This document shows positions 26,119-35,386 of a stretch of 64,000 bases of DNA, piece by piece. Position 1 is the stretch's first letter. The number at the start of each line of letters is the position of its first letter. Source of the stretch: Parablautia intestinalis (lineage in GTDB: Bacteria > Bacillota > Clostridia > Lachnospirales > Lachnospiraceae); contig RAYQ01000016.1 of NCBI GenBank assembly GCA_003612395.1, forward strand, positions 62,001 through 126,000, in the 5' to 3' direction. A model generated the notes under the pieces. The model worked only from the letters and a program-made list of their open reading frames with translations, had not been told where the DNA came from and did no database searches. A program made the translations under genes and the position numbers.

Positions 26119-26185
26119 TTTAACATAAGGATGACTGGAGAAGCCTGGCATCCGTTGTTTGTGCTCACACCCAAATTCGCAGACT
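26119..26185 (+). repeat. Dispersed repeat family B, full copy
   Basis: Bases 26119-26159 match 5483-5523 at 39 of 41 positions; the 3' half TTTGTGCTCACACCCAAATT plus CGCAGACT matches 22440-22471 and 60373-60399. It ends 25 bases before the start codon of the NYN gene. Confidence 0.88.
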
Positions 26186-26210
26186 TTGGTAAGAATGGGG
26201 GATTTTTATA

Positions 26211-27137
26211 ATGGAGAATAAGCATTTTGCATTGCTCATTGATGCGGATAACATTTCAGCAAAATATATAGGAGATATTTTGGAGGAGCTTTCCACCTAC
26301 GGAATTACTACTTACAAGAGGATTTATGGAGACTGGACCAGCACCCAGGCTACCAAGTGGAAAGGAGAACTTTTAGAAAACTCCGTTATTCCGGTGCAGC
26401 AGTTCAGTAATACTGTGGGCAAAAATGCTACGGATTCCACTTTGATCATTGATGCCATGGACATTCTTTATACCGGAAATGTGGACGGCTTTTGCATTGT
26501 TTCGAGTGACAGCGATTTTACCCGTCTGGCAAGCCGCCTTCGGGAATCCGGAATGGAAGTCATTGGAATGGGAGAGGAAAAGACGCCCCGATCTTTCAGA
26601 GTAGCGTGTACAAGATTTGTGAATTTGGAAAATTTAGGCAACCAGGACGAGGATAAGGACGGGAAAGACAGCAAGGATAATACCATCAGTCGCGAAGTTA
26701 TTTATAATGCCATCACGAATATCATCAACGAAAATGAAAATAAGGGTAAGAGTGTAGAGCTGGCATCGGTAGGCAACAGGCTGGTGAATATGTATCCCGA
26801 TTTTGACGTGCGCAATTATGGCTACAGCCTGCTCTCAAAATTCGTGGAGGACGCAGGACTGTTTTTGCTGGAAAAGCGTCAGAACGTGATTACTATTTAT
26901 CTGAAAGATAACAAGCAGTCCCAGGAAGAAATAAGAAATTACGTAAGAGAAATTGTCCGCAAGGCGGGCAAAAAGGGAATCGGTATCAGCGAGCTGAGCA
27001 ATCTTGTGTATAATAAGTATGCGAATTTTAATGTAAAAGATTTTGGCTACAGCCAGTTTTCCAAGTTTGTCCAGGGAATTGAAAACGTGGAGTTATACCA
27101 GGATAAAAACGACCGGAAAAGAGCGCGGGAAAAATAG
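26211..27137 (+). CDS. NYN-domain (PIN-like) ribonuclease with two OST-HTH/LOTUS domains
   Basis: 308 residues. The NYN domain (about 1-142) carries the acidic nuclease residues in LLIDADNIS, DSTLIIDAMD and IVSSDSDFTRLA, as in LabA/MARF1-type nucleases. Two LOTUS/OST-HTH modules follow (about 162-235 and 242-305), each ending in the NYGYS-LSKFV or DFGYS-FSKFV signature; such domains bind RNA (G-rich or structured) in other organisms. The combination predicts an RNA-guided or RNA-structure-specific endonuclease in the cytoplasm. The targets are unknown. Confidence 0.88.
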   Translation: MENKHFALLIDADNISAKYIGDILEELSTYGITTYKRIYGDWTSTQATKWKGELLENSVIPVQQFSNTVGKNATDSTLIIDAMDILYTGNVDGFCIVSSDSDFTRLASRLRESGMEVIGMGEEKTPRSFRVACTRFVNLENLGNQDEDKDGKDSKDNTISREVIYNAITNIINENENKGKSVELASVGNRLVNMYPDFDVRNYGYSLLSKFVEDAGLFLLEKRQNVITIYLKDNKQSQEEIRNYVREIVRKAGKKGIGISELSNLVYNKYANFNVKDFGYSQFSKFVQGIENVELYQDKNDRKRAREK

Positions 27138-27149
27138 TTCAAAAAAATG

Positions 27150-27178
27150 TTGTATCTTTCTGATAAATAGTATATGAT
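27150..27178 (+). promoter_or_regulatory. Predicted promoter with a long leader before the GT2 gene
   Basis: TTGTAT (27150-27155), 17 bases, TATGAT (27173-27178). It would give a leader of about 260 bases before the start codon at 27446. Confidence 0.55.
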
Positions 27179-27196
27179 AGATCTGTTTAAAATCCA

Positions 27197-27339
27197 TCAG
27201 CAGTGGTATCTTGCCGCTGCTGATTTCATGCGCAGGCCTGTGCAGATGAAATATGCTTCTAAAGCGGCGCACGCACCGCGCGTTGAGTAGGGAAAAGATC
27301 TTTCCTACCCAATCGCAGAGGCATATATGAAAGCATATT
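27197..27339 (+). other. Structured leader in the gene-free stretch before the GT2 gene
   Basis: The 308-base gap 27138-27445 holds nested complementarity: ATCAGCAG and CTGCTGAT at about 27197-27225; AATATGCTT (27250-27258) facing AAGCATATT (27331-27339); and between them GTAGGGAAA/TTTCCTAC. The arms enclose a GC-rich patch. It resembles a multi-branched RNA element, but I match it to no known riboswitch. Confidence 0.4.
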
Positions 27340-27445
27340 GCGAAAACCATATAATGGATTACCGCTTATGCAAGGCCGAAAATGATATTTCTAATACGGT
27401 TTACATACCTGTCCAACTTACCGGATTACAGGAGGGAGAGGCTCT

Positions 27446-28399
27446 ATGGAAAATATTTTGTATCTGGTGATTCCCTGCTTTAATGAGGAGGAAGTACTGC
27501 CCGAAACGGCATTACGTCTTGAAAACAAAATGCATGACCTGACCATAGAAAAGAAGATTGACGAAAAGAGCCGTGTGATTTTTGTCAATGACGGCTCTAA
27601 GGACAGAACCTGGGAGATCATTAAGGAGCTGCATCTAAAAAATAAACTTTTTGGCGGCATTAATTTAAGTATAAACAGAGGACATCAAAATGCGCTTCTT
27701 GCCGGGCTTATGACGGTAAAAGAGTATGCTGATATGGTAATTTCCATGGATGCAGACCTTCAGGATGATATTAATGCCATTGACGGGATGATTGATAAAT
27801 ATGCAGAAGGTACGGATATCGTATATGGCGTGCGCAGCAGCAGAGCGAGAGACACTATTTTTAAGAAGGCTACTGCGGAAGGCTTTTATAAGGCAATGAA
27901 TATGATGGGCGCTAACACAGTGTTTAACCATGCGGATTACCGCCTTATGAGCAAAAGAGCCCTTGAAGGTCTGTCCCGGTATGGGGAGGTAAACCTTTTT
28001 TTGCGTGGGATTGTTCCTATGATTGGGTATTCGACGGATGTGGTTTACTATGAAAGAGGGGAAAGATTTGCAGGAGAAAGCAAATATCCATTAGGCAAAA
28101 TGATGTCCTTTGCCATAGAGGGTATAACCTCACTTAGCACGAAACCAATCAGGATGATAACAGCAATTGGTTTTTTTATTTTTATTGTCAGTATTGGTAT
28201 GTTGATTTATAGTCTGATTCGGCATTTTACAGGGGCAACGATTGTGGGATGGACTACCCTTATGGTTTCCGTGTGGGCAATCGGCGGACTGATTTTACTC
28301 TCCCTGGGAGTAGTTGGCGAGTATATTGGGAAAATATATCTGGAGACCAAAGCGCGCCCCAGATATATCATTGAACAGTTTTTAAATGAAGAAGATTAA
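27446..28399 (+). CDS. Family 2 glycosyltransferase, polyprenyl-phosphate sugar synthase type
   Basis: 317 residues. An N-terminal GT-A domain has VIPCFNEEE, FVNDGSKDRT, RGHQNALLAG and the metal-binding SMDADLQD. Two C-terminal membrane helices (about 231-255 and 266-290) and the ending GEYIGKIYLETKARP are typical of DPM1/GtrB/Bactoprenol-glucosyltransferase-like enzymes, which move a sugar from a nucleotide to undecaprenyl phosphate. It would make donors for the GT-C enzymes elsewhere in the window; that link is inference. AGGAGGG precedes the ATG. Confidence 0.88.
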   Translation: MENILYLVIPCFNEEEVLPETALRLENKMHDLTIEKKIDEKSRVIFVNDGSKDRTWEIIKELHLKNKLFGGINLSINRGHQNALLAGLMTVKEYADMVISMDADLQDDINAIDGMIDKYAEGTDIVYGVRSSRARDTIFKKATAEGFYKAMNMMGANTVFNHADYRLMSKRALEGLSRYGEVNLFLRGIVPMIGYSTDVVYYERGERFAGESKYPLGKMMSFAIEGITSLSTKPIRMITAIGFFIFIVSIGMLIYSLIRHFTGATIVGWTTLMVSVWAIGGLILLSLGVVGEYIGKIYLETKARPRYIIEQFLNEED

Positions 28400-28438
28400 A
28401 ATTATGAAAGCTAACCAAGTGGAAGAAAGGAAAAACGA

Positions 28439-30055
28439 ATGGAAAATGGAATGCAATATCGTGATTCAGGGATTTGTCCTGATATTTTAAGAGCTGTGGA
28501 GGAAATGGGATTTGAGATTATGACCCCGATCCAGGAGCAGGCGATACCGATACTGTTAGAAGGGAAAGATATTATAGGACAGGCCCAGACTGGTACAGGT
28601 AAGACAGCAGCCTTTGCAATCCCCATGATTCAAAGTATTGATCCCCAACTAAAAAAACCCCAGGGCATTATTCTGTGCCCTACGAGAGAACTTGCAATGC
28701 AGGCAGCAGAGGAAATCAGAAGGCTTGCCAGATATATGCATGGTGTAAAGGTGCTTCCGGTTTATGGAGGACAGGAAATCGGGAGACAGATCAGAGCTCT
28801 TAGCCAGGGCGTTCAGATTATTGTGGGAACACCGGGGCGGGTTATGGACCATTTAAGGCGTCATACCATTAAGACTACTTATGTTAAGATGATTGTATTA
28901 GACGAAGCGGATGAAATGCTGGATATGGGATTCCGCGAGGATATTGAAACAATTTTGGCTGATATGCCCGAAGAACATCAGATGGCGCTCTTTTCTGCCA
29001 CTATGCCCCAGGCAATTTTGGATATTACAGGAACTTATCAGAAAAATGCGGTGTATGTGAGAGTTACACCTAAGGAAATTACGGTGGCTTCCATTAAGCA
29101 GGCCTATTACCGGGTGGCCAAAAAGGATAAAGTGGATGCTTTATGCAGACTGATTGATTATTACCGCCCTTTGCGGAGCCTGATTTTTTGCAACACAAAG
29201 AAAATGGTGGATGAGATTACCGGAACGCTTAAAGGAAAGGGATATGAGGCAGAAGGACTTCACGGAGACTTAACACAGTATCAGAGAGATACGGTTATGA
29301 ATCTGTTTAGAAATGGCGGATGCGCTATTTTGATTGCTACGGATGTAGCGGCAAGGGGCATTGATGTAAGCGGCGTGGATGCCGTGTTCAATTTTGATGT
29401 GCCGGAGGACATAGAGTATTATGTGCACCGGATTGGGCGAACCGGACGGGCAGGCAGAAAGGGAAGATCCTTCACTTTGATATCTGGGAGAGAAATCTAT
29501 AAGATCCGGGATATAGAGAAGATTTGCCATACTACCATCAGGGAACGCAGCTTACCTACAGCGGCGGACCTTACCAGAGTAAAGTCCGAAAGGCTGTTTG
29601 CACAGGCTAAAGAAAACATGGAACAAAAAGAACTGTCCGATATTAAGCGCCTGGTTGAGCTTGCAGCACAGGAACAGAATTGCTCTGTGCTTGATCTGGC
29701 CGCTGCTTTTATGCAGATGCACTTAGGAGATGTACCAAAGGACATTGAGGAGGAAAAGCCTTATTTTGAGAGAAAGAAGTTAGGAAGAAGGGGAAAAGGC
29801 TTTGGAGGCGACAGAGACGGAAGGTCGGAGAAAGGAAGCCGGGCAGGCAGGAATGAACGGTTTGGAAGAAGTGCAAAGAGTGAACGGTCAGAACGGTTTG
29901 GAAGAACAGGAAAAGGAGAAAAAGCGGAAAAGTACGCAAGAACAGGAAAAGGTGAACGTTTTGATAAAGCAGCCAGAAATAGCAGAGCAGAGAGGGATGC
30001 CAAATCTGCCAGAGATAAGATTGGAAGGGGATTTTTATCCAAGAAGAAAGTGTAA
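28439..30055 (+). CDS. DEAD-box RNA helicase with basic C-terminal tail
   Basis: 538 residues. Helicase motifs are complete: Q motif (GFEIMTPIQEQAIP), AQTGTGKT, PTRELA, TPGR, DEAD, SAT, IATDVAARGID and HRIGRTGRAG. After the core comes a moderately conserved domain (about 380-430), then a tail of about 100 residues made of repeated G-R-x-E-R-F-G-R and T-G-K-G-E modules, likely an unstructured RNA-binding tail. It resembles CshA/DeaD proteins that act in ribosome assembly, RNA decay and cold adaptation. AAAGGAAAAAC precedes the ATG. Confidence 0.92.
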   Translation: MENGMQYRDSGICPDILRAVEEMGFEIMTPIQEQAIPILLEGKDIIGQAQTGTGKTAAFAIPMIQSIDPQLKKPQGIILCPTRELAMQAAEEIRRLARYMHGVKVLPVYGGQEIGRQIRALSQGVQIIVGTPGRVMDHLRRHTIKTTYVKMIVLDEADEMLDMGFREDIETILADMPEEHQMALFSATMPQAILDITGTYQKNAVYVRVTPKEITVASIKQAYYRVAKKDKVDALCRLIDYYRPLRSLIFCNTKKMVDEITGTLKGKGYEAEGLHGDLTQYQRDTVMNLFRNGGCAILIATDVAARGIDVSGVDAVFNFDVPEDIEYYVHRIGRTGRAGRKGRSFTLISGREIYKIRDIEKICHTTIRERSLPTAADLTRVKSERLFAQAKENMEQKELSDIKRLVELAAQEQNCSVLDLAAAFMQMHLGDVPKDIEEEKPYFERKKLGRRGKGFGGDRDGRSEKGSRAGRNERFGRSAKSERSERFGRTGKGEKAEKYARTGKGERFDKAARNSRAERDAKSARDKIGRGFLSKKKV

Positions 30056-30140
30056 AAAGAGATGAAGATTTTTTAAGGCGGCAAAAAAGGCCGCCTGAGA
30101 ACAGGCAGTGAATGCCTGTAGCGGAACTGTCTGCCTGGAT

Positions 30141-30169
30141 TAACAGGTTGAGAAGGGAGCATGGTTATC
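30141..30169 (+). repeat. Short leader repeat (family D), second copy
   Basis: TAACAGGTTGAGAAGGGAG plus CATGGTTAT, parallel to 5525-5550. It includes the Shine-Dalgarno of the TPR protein. Just upstream, GGCGGC/GCCGCC (about 30077-30097) makes a hairpin after the helicase stop. Confidence 0.55.
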
Positions 30170-30172
30170 AAT

Positions 30173-31510
30173 ATGAACGAAAAGGAAATAAAAAGAAAAA
30201 AGACGGCGGCAAAAGCGGCAAGGGCGCGCAGGAAAAGTCGCAGAAAGAGAGCAGTAATGGCTGGCCGCATTGCAGCTGCTTTATTTCTGGCTGCCGTTAT
30301 AGGAGGAGGCGGCACCTTTATCTATCACTCTATGCCTGAAATGAAAATCGCAAGGCGGTTAGAGGCGGCTGATGAATATGTGGAAACCAAAGATTATGAG
30401 GAGGCAATTGCCTCCTGTGAGGAAGCGCTGCAGATTGATTCCAATTCCGTGAAAGCGTACCGGGCTATGGCAGGGGTTTATCTGACCAAAGAAGACAGGG
30501 AAGCTGCGGAACAGGTTTTATACAGAGGCTGGGAGACTACACAGGATGAAAGCCTTCTGCAGGAGTACTGTGTGCATCTTCTAAACGATGCTGTGGCGGA
30601 CATCAACGCCGGGAACTGTACTCTCCAGACCCTGGAAAGATGTGTTTTGGCTCTTGAGCAGGATCCGGCGAACTCTGACAGCTATGCTTTATTGGATGCG
30701 TGCTATGAAAGATTATTTGAAGGCGGGGAAACGGATCTTTTTTGCAGTGAATTAGAGGACGGAGAGGGCAGCGGCTTTGACAAATATCTGGAGCTGATGA
30801 GCAGAATGCTTGCGGTTTATCAGGCAAACCCGGTAGAAGAACTAAGAGGGGAAATTATTAAATTTATGGTTCCGCATAATGATGTGGTGTGGCTTGAAAC
30901 TGAGCGTATGCAGGACTACCTGAATCTTTTTTTACAGGCAGCAGCTATCGGGGATGATGGAAAAACAGCGGATCTTGCGGCATGTCTGGAAAAAGCGGTG
31001 TGGGCCCGTGATACTTTTGCAGAGGCATTTCGTATTTTTGAAAGCGGAGAATTTGAACCTGTCAAAGACTTTATGCAGTCAGAAGTTTATATTTCAATCA
31101 GGGATCAGTTTATTGCAGGGACAATGGAATATTGGGATGGAAAAACCTACATACCTGTTAGCAGGGAAAGGATAAAGCTGATCCGGACAGATGATAGGTG
31201 GAAATTTTCTTTTGCTGATTTTGACGAGTATGAAAAGGCCCGGGGAGTCATTAAGGTCTGGGGGGCCAAGCAGGAGGATGCAGGAGTGCAGCGAATCTGC
31301 ATATCTTATGAACCGGCGCCTTTAAACAGTCAGGAATATCCACATTACAACTATGAGTTTGTTTATCTTTACAGTAATGTAAAAATTAATGGGGTGGATG
31401 TACCGCAGATGAATTATCGTTTTGAAACCAGAATTACTACGGAAGAAGGAACCGTATCAGAGCTGATTGGCGACTGGGGCGGTGAACATGAATGGTCAAT
31501 GGAATATTAA
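30173..31510 (+). CDS. Membrane-anchored TPR protein
   Basis: About 445 residues. A very basic N-terminus (K/R over ~28 residues) precedes one membrane segment (about 32-52, AGRIAAALFLAAVIGGGG). The exported part begins with TPR-like helices (EAADEYVETKDYEEAIASCEEAL in part: KDYEEAIASCEEALQID) and ends with a beta-rich domain. No enzyme motif is seen. Two in-frame ATGs exist: 30161 lies one base after GGGAG and is unlikely; 30173 is preferred. It lies 105 bases after the helicase and ends at a strong terminator. Confidence 0.7.
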   Translation: MNEKEIKRKKTAAKAARARRKSRRKRAVMAGRIAAALFLAAVIGGGGTFIYHSMPEMKIARRLEAADEYVETKDYEEAIASCEEALQIDSNSVKAYRAMAGVYLTKEDREAAEQVLYRGWETTQDESLLQEYCVHLLNDAVADINAGNCTLQTLERCVLALEQDPANSDSYALLDACYERLFEGGETDLFCSELEDGEGSGFDKYLELMSRMLAVYQANPVEELRGEIIKFMVPHNDVVWLETERMQDYLNLFLQAAAIGDDGKTADLAACLEKAVWARDTFAEAFRIFESGEFEPVKDFMQSEVYISIRDQFIAGTMEYWDGKTYIPVSRERIKLIRTDDRWKFSFADFDEYEKARGVIKVWGAKQEDAGVQRICISYEPAPLNSQEYPHYNYEFVYLYSNVKINGVDVPQMNYRFETRITTEEGTVSELIGDWGGEHEWSMEY

Positions 31511-31523
31511 GGAGTGTACCAAC

Positions 31524-31556
31524 GAAAAAAACGGCATCTTAAAAAGATGCCGTTTT
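31524..31556. terminator. Bidirectional terminator between convergent genes
   Basis: AAAACGGCATCTT (31528-31540) pairs perfectly with AAGATGCCGTTTT (31544-31556), with A-rich upstream and T-rich downstream flanks, so it serves both the TPR gene and the - strand exporter operon. Confidence 0.93.
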
Positions 31557-31629
31557 GCAGTCAATGACCCCGCATCCAAAGGAAGATTGCGATTACGCCC
31601 CAATTTGCGATCACTGGAAGCCGGGCGGA

Positions 31630-33408
31630 TTAGTATGCCTCGGCCATCTGCGCTGTATGGAGCTTATAGTAGGCTCCCTTTTTGGCAATGAGCTGCGCCG
31701 CTGTGCCTTCCTCCACGATACCGCCTTTATCGATAACAAATATGCGGTCAGCCTTTTGGATAGTGGAAAGTCTGTGGGCAATGACAAAAGAAGTACGCCC
31801 CTTTAAAAGGGCATCAATACCTTCCTGAATCAGAAGCTCTGTCTGTGTGTCAATGCTGGAAGTGGCTTCATCCAGGATCAGGATACTAGGTTTGGATACC
31901 ATGGTTCTTGCAAAGGCAAGGAGCTGCTTTTGTCCTGCGGAGAGCCCGCCGCCCCGCTCGGAAAGAAGGGTATCATACCCCTTTTCCAGTTTGGAGATAA
32001 AGTCGTGAGCGTGAACTGCCTTTGTGGCTTCTATGATTTCTTCGTCCGTGGCGTCCAGCTTGCCGTAGCGGATATTCTCTTTGATGGTGCCGGTAAAGAG
32101 AAAATTATCCTGGGTCATGATTCCCATCTGACTGCGGAGACTTTCTATGGAGACTGCCTTTACGTCACGACCGTCTATGGAGACAATTCCGTCCTGTACG
32201 TCATAAAAACGGCTGATCAGGTTGACGATGGTAGTTTTCCCGGCGCCGGTAGGCCCGACTAAGGCGATGGTTTCCCCGGGCTTTATCCGGAAACTGACAT
32301 CGTTTAAAACCTTTGTGTTTTGGTCATAGGAAAAGCTTACATGGGAAAAGGCCACCTCCCCCCGGATAGGGGGAATCTGCGTAACAAAAGCGTCGTCCGT
32401 TATCCCGGCAGGGGTATCCATGATTTCAAAAACACGTTCGGCGGCAGCAATATTTGTAATAATCTGGTTATAAAAATTGCTCAGATTCATAATAGGGTTC
32501 CAAAACATGCCGATATAGCTGCCAAAGGCCAGGAAGGTCCCGATTGAGACGGCCTCCACGCCCAGAATTTTTATTCCTGTAAAATATAGAGCGGCAATGC
32601 CTGCGCCCCAGGATAAATCAATGATGGAACCCATACCGTCCACCAGACGCACAGCCTTCACAAATGATTTTTGATGGGCGTAAAGCAGCTCGTCAAAGGT
32701 CCGTCTGGTTTCTTCCTCGGCGGTAAAGCTCTGAATAATGCGCATACCGGACATATCCTCATGGATAAAGGCGTTTAAGTTTGATGATTTTCTGCGGAAA
32801 TCCTGCCACTTTTTGTGAGAGTAAAACTGAATCAGCCAAACACAGACAGCCATCACCGGAAGAGAGCACAGGGAAGCGGCGGCAAGAGGCGGATTTTTCA
32901 CAAACATAATGACGGCAACTGCCACAACCGTTGCAAAGTCCGGTATCAGGGTGGTGACGAAATTGTTAAGCACCTCTTTCAGGGAATTGATGTCCCCAAT
33001 GATCCGGGCAAGGATTTTTCCCGTAGGCCGGCTGTCAAAAAACTGCAGGTCCAGGGTCTGAATATGGGAATAAAGCTCCTGGCGTATGGTAAGGAGAATG
33101 CTGTTGCATACCTTTGCCATGATGTACATGCGGAGCTTAATCCCGCCAATCATCAGAAGATTTAAAATAAGCGCAAAGACTACCAGCCTAAAAAGACCCT
33201 GTCCATTGCCGGCAGATATGTAGTTATCAATGGCTTCTTCAATAAGAAGCGGATTTATTAAGGAGACAATGATACAGAAAGCTATGATAAATAGTACCAG
33301 AGTAAGCTCCTTTTTGTAAGCCAGAAGATAGGAGAGCATGCGCAGCAGAGTGCGCATTTTGCCTGTTTTGATAACCTCTTCATCTTCTTTATAGGAATTA
33401 AAACTCAT
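31630..33408 (-). CDS. Heterodimeric ABC exporter, subunit with active Walker B (BmrD-like)
   Basis: 592 residues, six membrane segments plus ATPase. Walker A is GPTGAGKTT, Walker B LILDEATSSID with the catalytic glutamate, and the signature is the variant LSAGQKQ, a pattern seen in the catalytic half of BmrCD/LmrCD/TM287-288-type exporters. Its ATG overlaps the stop of the partner gene (ATGA, 33405-33408), so equal amounts of both are made. The likely job is multidrug or lipid export; the substrate is not known. Confidence 0.9.
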   Translation of the reverse strand: MSFNSYKEDEEVIKTGKMRTLLRMLSYLLAYKKELTLVLFIIAFCIIVSLINPLLIEEAIDNYISAGNGQGLFRLVVFALILNLLMIGGIKLRMYIMAKVCNSILLTIRQELYSHIQTLDLQFFDSRPTGKILARIIGDINSLKEVLNNFVTTLIPDFATVVAVAVIMFVKNPPLAAASLCSLPVMAVCVWLIQFYSHKKWQDFRRKSSNLNAFIHEDMSGMRIIQSFTAEEETRRTFDELLYAHQKSFVKAVRLVDGMGSIIDLSWGAGIAALYFTGIKILGVEAVSIGTFLAFGSYIGMFWNPIMNLSNFYNQIITNIAAAERVFEIMDTPAGITDDAFVTQIPPIRGEVAFSHVSFSYDQNTKVLNDVSFRIKPGETIALVGPTGAGKTTIVNLISRFYDVQDGIVSIDGRDVKAVSIESLRSQMGIMTQDNFLFTGTIKENIRYGKLDATDEEIIEATKAVHAHDFISKLEKGYDTLLSERGGGLSAGQKQLLAFARTMVSKPSILILDEATSSIDTQTELLIQEGIDALLKGRTSFVIAHRLSTIQKADRIFVIDKGGIVEEGTAAQLIAKKGAYYKLHTAQMAEAY

Positions 33409-35138
33409 GCTGTGATTTCCTCCTTTGGTTTACCATACTGTGCCAGATAGGTCTGATAATACAGACCTTTTTTGGCTAACAGGCTTTGATGACTGCCCCG
33501 TTCTGCGATTCTTCCGTTTTCCAGAATAATGATTTCATCTGCGTGACGGACAGCGCTGATGCGGTGGCCAATAATAATTTTTGTTGTATCAGGAAGGGCG
33601 CGCAGGGTCTCATGGATGGACTGCTCGGTTTCCATGTCCAGGGCGGAGGTGGAATCGTCAAGGACCAGTATCGGCTTTTTCTTGGCAAGCGCCCTTGCAA
33701 TAGTGATGCGCTGCTTCTGACCGCCGGAGAGTCCCACACCGCGCTCCCCAATGACAGTATCATACTGTTTATCCATTTTTTCAATAAAGCTGTTGGCTTT
33801 AGCCCGGGTGGCAGCGTCACGGACAGCGGCATAGGACAGATGACTTTTTTGTCCAAGCTTTACATTTTCCATGATGGTGTCCGAAAAGAGGAATACATCC
33901 TGCATCACCAGGGAAATAGAACTTCGTAGCTGTTTTAAGGACAGATCCTTTACATTTACGTCATCCAGCAAAACAGCACCGTCTGTAGCATCATAAAGAC
34001 GCTGCATGAGGTAAACAAGAGAGCTTTTCCCGGCGCCGGTGGCGCCCATAATACCGATTGTCTTACCGGGTTCAACGGTAAAGGAGATATCATTGAGGAT
34101 CAAATGCTTATCCGCCTTGTGGAAGGAAACATGGGAAAAGGTAATTTTCCCTTTCACCCGGGGCAATATGACGGGCGTATCAGGGTCCGTGATCACGGGC
34201 TTTTCTTGATAAATTTTCCTGATCCGCCTGTTAGATGCCAGTGCGCAGGAAAGGGAATTGGTCAGCCAGCCCAGCATTTCCATGGGCCATACAATGTTCA
34301 TGGAATATTGGATAAAAGCACTTAAATCGCCGAGGCTCATCTCATCGGCCATCACCAGCCGCCCGCCGATTAACAGAATCAGAATGGGTAAAAGTTTGGT
34401 GATCATGGACAGATAAGGGTGATATTTGACAAATAATTTTGACTGCTGCATATTCAGGTCATAGTATCTTTGGTTGTGGGAAAGAAATTTGCCGATTTCA
34501 TATTTTTCCCTTGCAAATGCCTTCACTGTTCTGACACCTGCCAGATTTTCTTCTGCAACCGTGTTCAGGGAAGCATTTTCTTCACTGATGGCTTCATAAA
34601 CAGCATCCAGCTTATTTTCCATAAAAATAGCAATGGCGGCGGTAATTCCCATACAGATGGCAGGCAGGATGGCAAGACGCCAGTTTAAGCTGAACATACA
34701 AAACAGTATAATGGAGGCGTGTACGGCGACCTCGATAAGGAGCATGCCCACATACGTAAGCCCGTCCCAGATCCTGTCCACATCATCCTTGATGCGGCTC
34801 ATCAGTTCTCCTGTGCCTGTCCGGTCAAAAAATTCCGGGCTGAGGGACTGAATATGGTTGAACAGATCCTGCCGTATTTTAGCGGCAATTTTTGACCCGG
34901 TCACATCAAAGGTAAATTCCTTGGTATATTGAAAAATAAATCTCCCTGCGCCCACGCAGAGAATACCAAGGAGCATAGGCGTTAATTTTTCGATTTGGCC
35001 ATCTAAAATAACATCATCCACAATGTGCCTGGTAAGCTGGGGCGAGAGCATATCTAGGGCCACACTGATAACCATGGAAATGATGGCAAACAAAAAGGGT
35101 AACTTGTACTTCCAGAGATAGGTGGTTATTTTTTTCAT
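33405..35138 (-). CDS. Heterodimeric ABC exporter, subunit with degenerate Walker B (BmrC-like)
   Basis: 577 residues, six membrane segments plus ATPase. Walker A is GATGAGKSS and the signature LSGGQKQR, but Walker B reads LVLDDSTSALD, with aspartate in place of the catalytic glutamate. This is the hallmark of the inactive site in heterodimeric exporters such as BmrCD and LmrCD. The start at 35138 is preferred: TGAGG lies six bases upstream, while longer upstream frames run into a leader repeat. It is the first structural gene of the operon, after a leader ORF and an attenuator-like terminator. Confidence 0.9.
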   Translation of the reverse strand: MKKITTYLWKYKLPFLFAIISMVISVALDMLSPQLTRHIVDDVILDGQIEKLTPMLLGILCVGAGRFIFQYTKEFTFDVTGSKIAAKIRQDLFNHIQSLSPEFFDRTGTGELMSRIKDDVDRIWDGLTYVGMLLIEVAVHASIILFCMFSLNWRLAILPAICMGITAAIAIFMENKLDAVYEAISEENASLNTVAEENLAGVRTVKAFAREKYEIGKFLSHNQRYYDLNMQQSKLFVKYHPYLSMITKLLPILILLIGGRLVMADEMSLGDLSAFIQYSMNIVWPMEMLGWLTNSLSCALASNRRIRKIYQEKPVITDPDTPVILPRVKGKITFSHVSFHKADKHLILNDISFTVEPGKTIGIMGATGAGKSSLVYLMQRLYDATDGAVLLDDVNVKDLSLKQLRSSISLVMQDVFLFSDTIMENVKLGQKSHLSYAAVRDAATRAKANSFIEKMDKQYDTVIGERGVGLSGGQKQRITIARALAKKKPILVLDDSTSALDMETEQSIHETLRALPDTTKIIIGHRISAVRHADEIIILENGRIAERGSHQSLLAKKGLYYQTYLAQYGKPKEEITA

Positions 35139-35195
35139 AAATTTCCTCATTTCTGCAAGGTGAACAAGATTCACCTTTGCTTTATTTACGCAAGT
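35139..35195 (-). repeat. Leader repeat family C, copy upstream of the exporter
   Basis: On the - strand GCGTAAATAAAGCA, then a GGTGAA/TTCACC hairpin, then TGCAGAAATGAGG and the ATG. The next ~90 bases upstream carry family-B-like pieces (CCGTTGTTTGTG and CATAAGGGCTGC). Confidence 0.75.
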
Positions 35196-35293
35196 CATAT
35201 TTGCAGATGCAGCCCTTATGGTAAAATGTTTCGCAAAGCAGCAAATCACGGTACACAAACAACGGTTGGTATGCAACGCGAACCGGTTTTATG

Positions 35294-35328
35294 TAAAAAA
35301 ACAGCCATGGAAATAAACCATGACTGTC
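35294..35328 (-). terminator. Attenuator-like intrinsic terminator in the exporter leader
   Basis: On the - strand ACAGTCATGG (35327-35318) pairs with CCATGGCTGT (35310-35301), one G-U pair, seven-base loop, followed by seven T. It lies between the leader ORF and the exporter genes. An upstream hairpin ACTGTC/GACAGT (35387-35370) shares the GACAGT word with the terminator's 5' arm, so the two can compete. Confidence 0.85.
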
Positions 35329-35386
35329 AGCTTTACAGAATATACCGATATGGGTAAGAATTTACGTATACTGTCTTAAGGGACAG

